From Ensifer oleiphilus (GTDB lineage: Bacteria; Pseudomonadota; Alphaproteobacteria; Rhizobiales; Rhizobiaceae), in the NCBI RefSeq assembly GCF_013371465.1, contig NZ_JABWDU010000003.1:186001-250000 (forward strand): a DNA stretch of 64,000 nt, in the 5' to 3' direction. The notes under the pieces are model-generated. The model was not told where the DNA came from, did not search any database, and saw nothing but the letters and a program-made list of their open reading frames with translations. Shown one piece after another: positions 10,101 to 18,226 of this stretch; position 1 is the first letter of the stretch, and each line of letters opens with the position of its first letter. The translations under genes were made by a program, and so were the position numbers.

Positions 10101-10824
10101 CGTCAACGACGACGATGTTCGCTTGGAGCCGAAGATCGGCATCGCGTGGGCGCCGGCGGAGAGGCATTGGCTGAGAGCAGCGGCGATGCGCGACGGCGTG
10201 AACTTCGACGTGGCCACGCTCGCCCCGATCGGCGTCGTCAACCTGCAACCGAACCAACTGCGTTTCGGTGCCGAAGGCTACACGGATACACTGGCGTTTC
10301 GTTGGGACGCGGAATGGCGGGACTGGCTCTTCACCGCCCTCGACTACCAACACCAGAAAATTCGAGAGCTGTCGCTCGACGTGCCGCTGTCCACGACGAG
10401 CCTCGACTACGCCAAGGTCGGGCTTGACCGCGTGGCTGCAACTGCAAATTTCGCACTCGGACACGGCTTTGGCCTTTCGACGACGGCCGCCCATACAAAC
10501 GCCGACGTCAAAGACGATCCCGCCAACCTCGCCGACGAATTGCTATTCGTTCCGGAAAACAGTGGTCAGGTGGCCCTGACCTGGGTCAGCACGGCCAACG
10601 TGAAGGCGACGATCGCAGCCAACTATGTCGGCACGCGCCCAGGTGATGGCAAAACGCTTGACGATTTCTGGACACTCGACGCTTCCCTGGAATGGGAGCC
10701 CTTCGACAAGCAACTCGAAGTCAATCTGGCGGCGTTCAATCTGCTTGACGAGGAGTTCGAACTGCGAGACGGCCTGCCCGGCTGGGGACCGACATTCAAG
10801 GGCACGGTCAAAGTGCGCTTTTGA
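7174..10824 (+). CDS. FecR domain-TPR-outer-membrane beta-barrel fusion protein
   Basis: A large exported protein of 1216 residues built from three parts. A signal peptide (about 1-23, ending NVLA-DP) leads into a FecR domain (about 35-165; RSGEEVRF, GDVLRTNATGALAVLF, DTPAATAAVRGTDWTL). Then come several TPR units (about 240-600; for example SSIWNSLGLVQGERGDNRAA, LDPQDPVSHANLAIFYL). The last 520 residues are rich in alternating aromatic strands like a TonB-receptor barrel and end in VKVRF with a terminal phenylalanine typical of outer-membrane proteins. FecR domains normally relay an outer-membrane receptor signal; here the relay and a barrel are in one chain. The stop overlaps the start of the CHASE2 cyclase gene (TGATG), so the two are translationally coupled. 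I see no plug domain. Confidence 0.85.
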   Translation: MGRPNSHIMLVAAAVLASSNVLADPVPRPPPAAGSVIARRSGEEVRFVDVSNWRFVDITQDLLAGDVLRTNATGALAVLFSDRTQIRLGRNTALRVKKMATAGDAQLELETGTIWARAERGGQGLAVDTPAATAAVRGTDWTLTVGADGKTSLIVLEGMVELSNALGSVTVSQGEGAVAAIGQAPSKIVVVTPRDREQMLFHLSLRDSFVWMPASPLRVPDMRTERERIEAIPPSSRSAEDWLALSEIYMSLDGRQKAQDALTEARGRQLGRTQQARADLVEALIAGSENRYDDAAMLFSRAARGLDTNRRAIAAYGGYFARSLANPDHAEAPPRHTAGAYGALARAWTNGFRNDIRSAIDTLKQAERQFPDDPTLPAARAQFALLLDDREEVRDGIERALAIDPEDPTALQARSDYRFHIENNLDGALADLEQGLKTAPGSSSIWNSLGLVQGERGDNRAAESAFKRAIALDPQDPVSHANLAIFYLMENRMVEARSEIDAALAADPTFDVTLVARGRYHMQTGELDKAVEDLLAGSTANPAYSGAQVLLAGAYYEKGDRIPAAQALDNADRLDPNDPVVMQMRTAIAIDDYDSDAAIRYAQELMRRTRARGGETTSLGANQDAGSTLNDAFRLQGLNAWGQYYGDAVFDPFTGSSYVDQAVRGSVNPLFNTYDFDGSPVVNTANPQSFSAFFQGLLIEPLMLASRERTANILQRPFFETALGGGIITDSENQGWIGEAELRGLTFSPFPISVYGSVQWEEPRDTIDLEQGLRLDREVRLLGGNGYLTATPTPDDRIIAYTNYGKFDDSGSIFDIPDPRAAPFNLDTVNDDTSSRLRSGIAWSHTFGYRNVANVAFFFSDQKTVESERLALSGANLPALVATRDEQQQTTYVAAVNHLIGDDAMTWRYGVEAGKVRSKNAADILLTDPTGQTPPVSFSSSVSATQSVAKAYIDGIYEITPDLKVEGALLARYIEDVNDDDVRLEPKIGIAWAPAERHWLRAAAMRDGVNFDVATLAPIGVVNLQPNQLRFGAEGYTDTLAFRWDAEWRDWLFTALDYQHQKIRELSLDVPLSTTSLDYAKVGLDRVAATANFALGHGFGLSTTAAHTNADVKDDPANLADELLFVPENSGQVALTWVSTANVKATIAANYVGTRPGDGKTLDDFWTLDASLEWEPFDKQLEVNLAAFNLLDEEFELRDGLPGWGPTFKGTVKVRF

Positions 10825-12830
10825 TGAAGGATCTTGGCGCGTTCTATTTTTCTGGCGGCGCATCTGCGCAAGGGGATGGACACGGACAGTTGCAAAGGCG
10901 GCTAAAGTTGCTCGTGCTTGCAGCACTTATCGGTATTGCGCTGTCAATTGCATCGTTGACTGGCGCATGGTCGCTCAACGAACTGCGCAGTTTCGACTAC
11001 CTCTCGACTGTCTACCGGCCGCCGCTTCCCGCCAACGGGCCGGTGATCGTCGCGATTGACGAGCCGTCCATGGTCGAGATTGGTCGTCAATGGCCTTGGC
11101 CGCGAGCCCTACATGCGCGCCTTATAGATGCTCTGCGCAAAGCCGGAGCGCGTGCGATCGGCATCGACGTGATTTTTGCAGAACCGTCGGCGGATCCGGC
11201 AAACGACGCATTGCTTGAGCGTGCCTTGGGGCCAGACGTCGTCCTAGCCGGCGACCAATCATTGGTCGAGGCACCTCAGGCCGACCAGTTTATCCGCACG
11301 GAACCACTTGCGATCTTCACCAAGAAGGGTGCCCGAACAGGAATTGCTTCGGTCGATCTCGGCGGAGACGGCACATTGCGGGCAGTGCCTGTCTACCCTG
11401 ATGGATTTGCAGCTGTTCTCGCCGACGTCGCTGGCGCACGTTCCGTGCCTCCACCACAATATGGTTTGATCCAGACTTTTGGCCCGGCCCGCACCTATCC
11501 AACAGTATCCTATTATCAGGCCCTTGATCCCGACAACTTTCTGCCGAAAAACACCTTCCGAGATCGGGTCGTGCTCGTCGGCCTCAGCCTGCAGAATGCG
11601 CCATTGATTGCCGACGGCGGAGCCGATGCCTTTCCAAGTTCGGATACTGTGCATTCGAACAAACTCGTCTCGGGCGTCGAGATGCAGGCGACGATCTACG
11701 ACAATCTAGCATGTGGCCTGTTCATCACCCGGGCGGCGCCGCCGGCCATCATCGCCGCTATTCTGATCGCCGCCATCATAGCCGCTTTGACCGTATTGCC
11801 CGCGACCGGCTGGCAGACGCTTGGCCATGCCGTCATCGCTCTCGTGTTAATCGTCCTTGCAAGCTATGCCACCATGAGACTCGGCCAGGTCTTTGTTTCG
11901 CCTATCGGACCTGGCCTTGCGTTTCTCGGCGTTGTTGCCGGTCAGGCCGGGCTCGATTATGCCGAGGAGCGACGACGGCGGCGAGAGATCACCCGCGCCT
12001 TCTCGCAATATCTCTCCCCCGCACTTGTCGAGCGGCTCGCGCGGGACCCATCACATCTGAAACTCGGCGGCGAGCGGCGGACATTGTCGGTGCTTTTTTG
12101 CGACATAAGAGGTTTTACCTCGATCGCCGAAGACATGAAGGAGGATCCCGAAGGCTTGACGACACTCGTCAACCGACTGCTGACCCCGCTATCGGAGGCC
12201 GTTCTCCAGCAGGGCGGTACAATCGACAAATATATCGGCGATTGCCTGATGGCATTCTGGAACGCACCGCTCGACGACCCGGATCACGCAACCCACGCAG
12301 TGCAGGCGGCACTTGATATGCTCGCGGCACTCCAGGAGGTCAATGATGAGCTTGCGACGGAAGCCAAGACAGACGGCCGCGCGGTCCAGTCGTTGCGCAT
12401 CGGGATCGGTGTCAACACCGGCGAATGTATTGTCGGGAACATGGGGTCCATTCGACGTTTCGACTATTCGGCGCTCGGCGACGCAGTCAACCTAGCCTCA
12501 CGCCTCGAGGGCGCCTCCAAGGATTACGACATTCCGTTGCTTCTGGGCGAAAGCACCGCCTCGCTCGTTAAGGAGACGTTCCCAGTCGCCGAACTCGATC
12601 GCATCACCGTCAAAGGCCGAAGCGCGGTTTCACCTGTGTTTACGGTCGTTCCTCACGCCCCGCAGGATGCTCTGCAGCGTCACCAGACCTTCCTGGAAGC
12701 AAAGTATGGTGCTAACCTCACGATCCACGACGTCATCTTCGACCAGATGAAGAGCGCGATACCAGCGCTCGCCCCATACTACGAGGGCGAGCGAGCCAGG
12801 CTCCGGACAGCCCAGTGCAAAAAACCGTAA
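10824..12830 (+). CDS. CHASE2-domain class III adenylate cyclase
   Basis: A 668-residue inner-membrane cyclase. After one N-terminal helix (about 30-52) the CHASE2 sensor lies in the periplasm (about 60-300; VIVAIDEPSMVEIGRQWPWPR, GARAIGIDVIF). Three closely spaced helices follow (about 305-380), then the cytoplasmic cyclase domain (about 415-600). Catalytic parts are visible: FCDIRGFTS with the first metal aspartate, DKYIGDCLMAFW with the second and a lysine for adenine, and DYSALGDAVNLASRLEG. This supports ATP as substrate, so cAMP as product. The ATG at 10824 overlaps the upstream stop; a TTG one codon earlier is possible. Coupling to the FecR-TPR-barrel gene suggests that a periplasmic or surface signal controls cAMP synthesis. 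Confidence 0.93.
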   Translation: MKDLGAFYFSGGASAQGDGHGQLQRRLKLLVLAALIGIALSIASLTGAWSLNELRSFDYLSTVYRPPLPANGPVIVAIDEPSMVEIGRQWPWPRALHARLIDALRKAGARAIGIDVIFAEPSADPANDALLERALGPDVVLAGDQSLVEAPQADQFIRTEPLAIFTKKGARTGIASVDLGGDGTLRAVPVYPDGFAAVLADVAGARSVPPPQYGLIQTFGPARTYPTVSYYQALDPDNFLPKNTFRDRVVLVGLSLQNAPLIADGGADAFPSSDTVHSNKLVSGVEMQATIYDNLACGLFITRAAPPAIIAAILIAAIIAALTVLPATGWQTLGHAVIALVLIVLASYATMRLGQVFVSPIGPGLAFLGVVAGQAGLDYAEERRRRREITRAFSQYLSPALVERLARDPSHLKLGGERRTLSVLFCDIRGFTSIAEDMKEDPEGLTTLVNRLLTPLSEAVLQQGGTIDKYIGDCLMAFWNAPLDDPDHATHAVQAALDMLAALQEVNDELATEAKTDGRAVQSLRIGIGVNTGECIVGNMGSIRRFDYSALGDAVNLASRLEGASKDYDIPLLLGESTASLVKETFPVAELDRITVKGRSAVSPVFTVVPHAPQDALQRHQTFLEAKYGANLTIHDVIFDQMKSAIPALAPYYEGERARLRTAQCKKP

Positions 12831-12867
12831 GTGCCGAATGTCCGATTTCCGTTGTGGCTCTCGGTCT

Positions 12868-13584
12868 TCAGTGAAGCCCACCGACACCCAGCAATCGCTC
12901 GACGGCTCCGTGGTCACCTGAAAGCGCCTGTGGCGTGCCTGCCCAGGCAACACGTCCGCGTTCCAACACGATGACCTGATCGGCAAAATCGAGCGCGCTC
13001 TGGATGCGCTGCTCGACGAGCACGATCGTCATATCACCGGTCTTCGCGAGCTCGGAAAAGGCCTTCATCAGTTCCTCGCAGATGACAGGCGCTAGCCCCT
13101 CGAGCGGTTCATCCAGCAGCAGGACCGACGGGCGACCGAGGATCGAACGCGCCGTCGACAGCATCTGCTGCTCGCCGCCGGAGAGCTGGCTGCCGAGGTT
13201 GCGCCGTCGCTCGAAAAGCCGCGGGAACATGTCGTAGGCTTCCTGCAGCGCCGCCTTCGGCCGGTCCTTAAGGCCAACGAACAGGTTCTCCTCGACCGTC
13301 AACGTTGGAAAGACACAGCGCGCCTGCGGCACGAAGCCCAGGCCCCTGCGGGCGCGCGAGGCGCTTGGAAGCGCTGTCACATCCGTATCACCTAAACGAA
13401 TGCGTCCGTCATAGCGCTTCGTCTGACCGGCCAGTGTTGCAAGAAGCGTCGTCTTGCCCATGCCGTTGCGGCCGAGAACGGCAAGACGCGCGCCCGATGG
13501 AACAGAGAACGAGATGTCTTCGAGCACCCGCGTCGGCCCATAACCGGCCGACAGGTTTTCCACCTCAAGCGGCGTGGCTGGCAT
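12868..13584 (-). CDS. livF: Branched-chain amino acid-type ABC transporter ATPase LivF
   Basis: A 238-residue ABC ATPase, the shorter of the two in HAAT-type uptake systems. Walker A is GRNGMGKTTLL, the signature LSGGEQQML, Walker B SVLLLDEPLEGLAP, and the switch histidine position is changed: VLVEQR has glutamine-arginine where many ABC proteins have histidine, as is normal for LivF. The ATG at 13584 (MPATPLEVENLSAGYG) overlaps the end of livG by 20 bases. It is the last gene of the livJHMGF operon and faces the cyclase gene tail to tail. The substrate may be a branched-chain or other amino acid, or a related compound. Confidence 0.95.
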   Translation of the reverse strand: MPATPLEVENLSAGYGPTRVLEDISFSVPSGARLAVLGRNGMGKTTLLATLAGQTKRYDGRIRLGDTDVTALPSASRARRGLGFVPQARCVFPTLTVEENLFVGLKDRPKAALQEAYDMFPRLFERRRNLGSQLSGGEQQMLSTARSILGRPSVLLLDEPLEGLAPVICEELMKAFSELAKTGDMTIVLVEQRIQSALDFADQVIVLERGRVAWAGTPQALSGDHGAVERLLGVGGLH

Positions 13585-14329
13585 TGGCGTAGCTCCCCAG
13601 ATAGGCTTCTCGCACCCGTGGATCCTGGGTGACGTCAGACGGCGAGCCGTCGAAGATAATGGCGCCGGCGGCAAGCACGACGACGCGCTTGGCAAAGCGG
13701 AAGACAAGATCCATATCGTGCTCGATCATCAGGACTGCGAGATCGGCCGGCAGGTCGGCAAGCGCCTGCTCGATCCGTCCGGTATCGCTCTGCGGCACAC
13801 CGGCGGCCGGCTCGTCGAGCAGAAGAACCTTCGGCTTCAGGGCGAGCGCCACGGCGATTTCAAGCAGGCGCTGCTGGCCGTAGGCGATCTCGCTGACCTT
13901 GCGATGCATCAGATCGCGAAGCCCTAGCTTGCCGAGCAACTGACCGACCTCATCCATCACATCTGGCATGGCGAGGAAGTTGCCGAACAGCCGCCCGGAT
14001 CGGCCATCGCGCTGCAGCACCGCAAGCGCCACATGCTCGGCCGGCGTCATGTCGAGGAAAAGCCGCGTGACCTGAAAGGAGCGCACAAGCCCCCTCCTCA
14101 CCCGGCCGATCGCATCGATGCCGGTGACAGTCTCGCCGCCAAGACGAACATCGCCGGAATCGGGAACCAGATTGCCGGTCACCAGATTGACGAACGTCGT
14201 CTTGCCGGCGCCATTCGGGCCGATCAGCGCGACGCGGTCGCCCGGCGCCATGCTGAGGCTGACGTCGTTAGTGACGGCGAGGCCGCCGAAGGCGCGCTTG
14301 AGATTGCGAACTTCAAAAATGGGCTGCAT
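13565..14329 (-). CDS. livG: Branched-chain amino acid-type ABC transporter ATPase LivG
   Basis: A 254-residue ABC ATPase. It has Walker A GPNGAGKTTFVNLVTG, a signature region reading EIAYGQQRLLEIA (the LSGGQ motif replaced by YGQQR, as in true LivG proteins), Walker B KVLLLDEPAAGV and the switch histidine in MIEHDMDLVF. The start at 14329 has GGGAGGCAAAGTG before it, and the A of the ATG is shared with the livM stop (TGATG). It works as heterodimer with LivF on the cytoplasmic side of LivHM. Confidence 0.95.
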   Translation of the reverse strand: MQPIFEVRNLKRAFGGLAVTNDVSLSMAPGDRVALIGPNGAGKTTFVNLVTGNLVPDSGDVRLGGETVTGIDAIGRVRRGLVRSFQVTRLFLDMTPAEHVALAVLQRDGRSGRLFGNFLAMPDVMDEVGQLLGKLGLRDLMHRKVSEIAYGQQRLLEIAVALALKPKVLLLDEPAAGVPQSDTGRIEQALADLPADLAVLMIEHDMDLVFRFAKRVVVLAAGAIIFDGSPSDVTQDPRVREAYLGSYANASHAA

Positions 14330-15333
14330 CACTTTGCCTCCCGGCGGCGGGCGACGAAGGCGGCGGCCGTTCCAAAAAGCCCCTTCGGTGCGAAGAGGAC
14401 GACGGCAATCAGAAGAGCGCCGACCATCGTCAGCCAATGAAATGGGTTGGCGGCGGAAACGACGTCTTCGAAAAACATGAAGACGATGGTGCCGGTGAGT
14501 GCGCCGAACAGCGACCCGGTTCCACCGAGAACGAGCATGACCAGGCTTTCGGCCGACATGGTGAAGGACAGGCTGTCGAGACCAACCACTTGGGTCGAAA
14601 TCGCATTCAGCGCCCCGCCGACGCCGGCGACGGCGCCGGAGATGATATACATCTTCATCAGCGCGGCCTTGGGCGATGCCCCCATTGAGCGGATGCGGAT
14701 CGGATCTTCCTTGATCGCCCGGCACAGCATGCCGAACGGTGAACGCACGATCAGCCTGAGAATGAAGAAGACAAGCACCAGCAGCACGACGCCGAAAACG
14801 TAGGCGGTGCGGCCCCAAAGGTCGAATTCGTAGAGACCGATGAGCGCACTCGGCGCAATGCCGGAGAGACCGTCGCTGCCGCCGGTCCAGGACGAGGCCT
14901 TGTTGGCGAACTCATGGAAGAGGTGAATGAGCGCAATTGAGAGCACAAGTTGGGGCAGACCATGGGCGCGCAGGATCACGGCACCACAGATCAGGCCGGC
15001 AATGGCACCGGCGACGATGCCGAAGGCGAGCATGGCGATGGGATCATTGATTCCGTAATGCGCCGAAACAATCCCCGCGGCATAGGCACCGGCGCCGAAG
15101 AGTGCGGCGTGCCCCAGCGTCGCGACCCCGCAATAGCCGGTGACGAGATCAAGTGAGAGTACCAGAAGCGCGATCGCGATGATGCGCGTCAGCAGCGCCA
15201 GATTGTTGGGAAACAGGAAGTAGCCGATGACAGCGAGCGCCAGAATGACGCCAAGGCCGATCAGGTCGCCGCCGCCGAAGCGGTGCTTGGCCGGCCTCTC
15301 CGCGATAAGGTCGTTTGTGGTGGTCATGCTCAT
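14329..15333 (-). CDS. livM: Branched-chain amino acid-type ABC permease LivM
   Basis: A 334-residue permease with about nine hydrophobic helices. Family stretches such as LDLVTGYCGVATLGHAALFGAGAY and the coupling region RAIKEDPIRIRSMGASPKAALMKMY, which touches the ATPases, are present. The start at 15333 (MSMTTTND) overlaps the stop of livH (ATGA). It pairs with LivH to form the inner-membrane channel of the HAAT transporter. Confidence 0.95.
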   Translation of the reverse strand: MSMTTTNDLIAERPAKHRFGGGDLIGLGVILALAVIGYFLFPNNLALLTRIIAIALLVLSLDLVTGYCGVATLGHAALFGAGAYAAGIVSAHYGINDPIAMLAFGIVAGAIAGLICGAVILRAHGLPQLVLSIALIHLFHEFANKASSWTGGSDGLSGIAPSALIGLYEFDLWGRTAYVFGVVLLVLVFFILRLIVRSPFGMLCRAIKEDPIRIRSMGASPKAALMKMYIISGAVAGVGGALNAISTQVVGLDSLSFTMSAESLVMLVLGGTGSLFGALTGTIVFMFFEDVVSAANPFHWLTMVGALLIAVVLFAPKGLFGTAAAFVARRREAK

Positions 15334-16196
15334 CCCTTGGCTCTCCCTGCAAGTCCGCGCGGGAAAACGCAGATGATTGCGATGACGGCCAGATAGAAGA
15401 AGAATTCGCCGAATTCCGGCATCAGGTAGCGGCCGGTCGTATCGATGCCGCCAAGCAGAAGACACGCCAGGAGCGCGCCAGGAATCGAGCCGGCACCGCC
15501 AACCGATACGACGACCAGGAATGTCACCATGTAGCGCAGCGCATAGTAGGGCTCGACCGGAAGAAGCTCCGCACCGACAACCCCACCGAAGGCGGCAAGT
15601 CCGACGGCGACTGCAAAACTGACAGCATAGACGATCTCGGTGCGCACGCCGAGCGCTGCGGCCATCGCCGCGTTGTCGACCGAGGCGCGCAGCTTCACAC
15701 CGAAGGCGGTCTTTTCGATCGCGTACCAGAGCGCGAGTGCCACGGCGAGACCGCAGAGGATCGCAAACAGCCTGTGGGTGGCGATGGCGCGGAAGCCTAG
15801 ATCGACGGAACCCTGTAGTTGCGGGGGCAGCGGCACGGTCTTCAGTGTCGGGCCGAAGACGTAATTGGCGATGCCTATGATGCAGAAAGTGATGCCGATG
15901 GTCATCAACACCTGGGTCAATTCCGGCGCACCATAGATGCGCCGGTAAAGCAGGCGTTCGATCGGTATCGCGATCAGGATCGTGCCGAAGACAGCCAGCA
16001 CGATGGCAAAACCATATGCAAGGCCGAGATCGCGCGCGGCGTAGGATGCGATGTAGCCGCCGATCATGGCAAAGGCGCCATGGGCAAGATTGACGACGCG
16101 CATCAGCCCCATGGTCACCGAAAGCCCGATGGAGATGACGAAGAGCACCATGCCGTAGGCAAGGGCATCGATCGCGATGCTGAGGACTGTTTGCAT
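15330..16196 (-). CDS. livH: Branched-chain amino acid-type ABC permease LivH
   Basis: A 288-residue permease with about eight helices, beginning MQTVLSIAIDALAYGMVLF. The family block MGLMRVVNLAHGAFAMIGGY and the coupling loop TAFGVKLRASVDNAAMAAALGV are clear. I use the ATG at 16196; the open frame runs 30 codons further but that part is arginine-rich and unlike the family. A gap of 270 bases separates it from livJ, long enough for an attenuating hairpin or a second promoter, though I did not recognise one. Confidence 0.95.
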   Translation of the reverse strand: MQTVLSIAIDALAYGMVLFVISIGLSVTMGLMRVVNLAHGAFAMIGGYIASYAARDLGLAYGFAIVLAVFGTILIAIPIERLLYRRIYGAPELTQVLMTIGITFCIIGIANYVFGPTLKTVPLPPQLQGSVDLGFRAIATHRLFAILCGLAVALALWYAIEKTAFGVKLRASVDNAAMAAALGVRTEIVYAVSFAVAVGLAAFGGVVGAELLPVEPYYALRYMVTFLVVVSVGGAGSIPGALLACLLLGGIDTTGRYLMPEFGEFFFYLAVIAIICVFPRGLAGRAKG

Positions 16197-16466
16197 GGGA
16201 CTATCCGATGCCTTTTCGTTATCGCTCGTGGTGCGGCGGCAGGGCAGACGAGCCCTGCCCGCCAAACGGCCACCCGCCAGGATCACCGCTGCTTTAGCGA
16301 GTGCTGCAAGCGATCCGGATCAATGTTTAGAGCACTTCCCGCTGGAAGGCACGTCGCGCCGTTCCAGAGGCAACGGCCTTTCGTCCAGTTCAATCGACTG
16401 TCATGCAGCCTGTCTCCTCCCAGGCAAACGGGCGGCCATAACAACCACCCATCCTTGCCAAAGCGG

Positions 16467-17639
16467 CTACTTCACAGCTGCGAGACCGGGGTCGCCCTGC
16501 TTCTCGAAGGTCTGAACCTCCTTGTTGTAGTAGGTGCCGTCATCTGCCTTGGCGACTTCGCGCAGATAGATGTTCTGCGTGATGTGGCGCGATTCCGGAT
16601 CGATGGAAACCGGTCCCCTCGGGCTCGTCCAGGCAAGACCCTTGACCGCATCGACCGCCTTCTGCGCATCCTGCTCGCCGCCGGTCGCTTCGATCATCTT
16701 GTAGATCACATGCATGCCGTCATAGGCACCGATGGAGGGGAACGAGAGTTCGGCCGGATTGCCGATCGCCTTCGAAGCGGCCTCGACGAAAGCCTTGTTC
16801 TCAGGGCTGTCGTGCGAGACGGCGTAGTGGAATGTCGTCTGGATGCCGAGGGCGGCTTCGCCCAGCGCCGGCAGATCGGATTCCTGGGTCAGGTCGCCCG
16901 GTGCAAAGAACTTGATGCCGCCGCTCTTCAGGCCATTTTCATTATAGGCCTTGACGAAGCCGAGCGTGGTTGGGCCTGACGGCAGGAAGGCAAAGACGCC
17001 CTCGGCGCCGGAATCCTTGATGCGCTGCATGATCGGCGAGAAGTCATTGGTGGCAAGCGGCATGCGGATCGCTTCGACGACCTGGCCGCCGGCAGCCTCG
17101 AATCCGGCCTTGAACGCATTCTCCGCGTCGACGCCAGGACCATAATCGCTGACCACCGAGATGACCTTGGAGACGCCCGCATCCTTTGCCACCTTGGCGA
17201 TCGGCGTCGAGGTCTGCCAGGTGGTGAACGAGGTGCGCACCACCAGCGGGCTCTTGGTCACGATCGCCGAGGTCGCCGCATTCATGATCACCAGAGGCAC
17301 GTTTGCCTGCTCCAGCAGCGGGGTCACGGCCATTGCATCGGGTGTGAAATAGAAGCCGGCGAGATATTGCACGCCTTCCTTGACGACCAACTCCTGCGCC
17401 AGCGCCTTGGATTGGGCAGGATCGGCCTGCGGCACGTCGCGATAGATGATCTCGATGTCATCGTCGCCGACCTTGCTGCCGTTCACGGCCATATAGGCAT
17501 CGATGCCGGCCTTGAAATTCTTACCCTGCAGCGCGAACGGGCCGGAAAAGGGTCCAACGACACCGATCTTGATTGTGTCGGCATAGGCAGCGCCACTCAT
17601 GGCCAAGGCCGCAAGCGCGGCGAGAAATGTCCGTTTCAT
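16467..17639 (-). CDS. livJ: Periplasmic amino-acid-binding protein LivJ-type
   Basis: A 390-residue substrate-binding protein of the HAAT class. A signal peptide MKRTFLAALAALAMSGAAYA is followed by DTIKIGVVGPFSGPFALQG, the standard first strand and ligand loop. Later NAATSAIVTKSPLVVRTSF and VVSDYGPGVDAENAF fit the two-lobed fold. The start at 17639 is supported by AGGGAGGAAC directly upstream. It is the first gene of livJHMGF. Proteins of this type bind leucine-like amino acids but also urea, amides or aromatic acids, so the ligand is open. Confidence 0.94.
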   Translation of the reverse strand: MKRTFLAALAALAMSGAAYADTIKIGVVGPFSGPFALQGKNFKAGIDAYMAVNGSKVGDDDIEIIYRDVPQADPAQSKALAQELVVKEGVQYLAGFYFTPDAMAVTPLLEQANVPLVIMNAATSAIVTKSPLVVRTSFTTWQTSTPIAKVAKDAGVSKVISVVSDYGPGVDAENAFKAGFEAAGGQVVEAIRMPLATNDFSPIMQRIKDSGAEGVFAFLPSGPTTLGFVKAYNENGLKSGGIKFFAPGDLTQESDLPALGEAALGIQTTFHYAVSHDSPENKAFVEAASKAIGNPAELSFPSIGAYDGMHVIYKMIEATGGEQDAQKAVDAVKGLAWTSPRGPVSIDPESRHITQNIYLREVAKADDGTYYNKEVQTFEKQGDPGLAAVK

Positions 17640-18226
17640 AGTTCCTCCCTGTGGCACCGTGCACTCCCGTCCCGGCACCGTCATCGCAAAGCAATCCGAA
17701 TTTGATGCTTGTCAGTTTGCCATGCGAAACGGTGATGCAAAAATGAAATATGGGGTGGAAATCATAATTCAACAGTTATGTTTTCGCTCTTCGCTGGTTG
17801 AAGTCTGAGCGGGAAGGAGACACGGCGAAGACGAACTGACGGCTGCGATTGGGACGCGCTCCTCGGCGGTCCAGACGTTCGAGCGCAGGCGTCCATCGCT
17901 GCAGGCTCCGACCGTGGCGGTGATCCTGCCGCCTTCATGGCAGTGCTGATTATGCGCGCTAAACTCGATGATTCCGATCGGCAAGCGTGGCTCGCCGAAA
18001 TCCCTACGACATCTAATGTTGGTTTGGCTTTTTCTCACGAGGTCACAGTCGATAGAGTCCGCACCCAGACGGCCTTCGCTATAGAACGTAAGCGAGGCGG
18101 CCCCTGACGTTCCCATCGATATATTCTTCGATAATCTTTCCCATCGAAGGCACATTCTATTTCCTTTGAGATCCGCTGTATCGTCTCGTAACGCAAAACC
18201 GTACACAGTGGAAAAAGGAGACTTGA
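17640..18226. other. Intergenic stretch with livJ and DUF4105 promoters, no supported gene
   Basis: The 587 bases between livJ and the divergent DUF4105 gene hold one minus-strand frame of 145 codons (17769-18206), which lacks a ribosome site and resembles no family I know. The segment 17700-17790 is AT-rich (AAAATGAAATATGG, CATAATTCAACAG) and probably holds the livJ promoter. Confidence 0.4.

Noticed and set aside
15819-16979. 386-codon plus-strand frame over livH and livJ
   Set aside because: Opposite two recognisable liv genes and crossing their gap; low-complexity charged translation.
17769-18206. 145-codon minus-strand frame between livJ and the DUF4105 gene
   Set aside because: No ribosome site, no family resemblance, odd composition; probably chance in GC-rich DNA.
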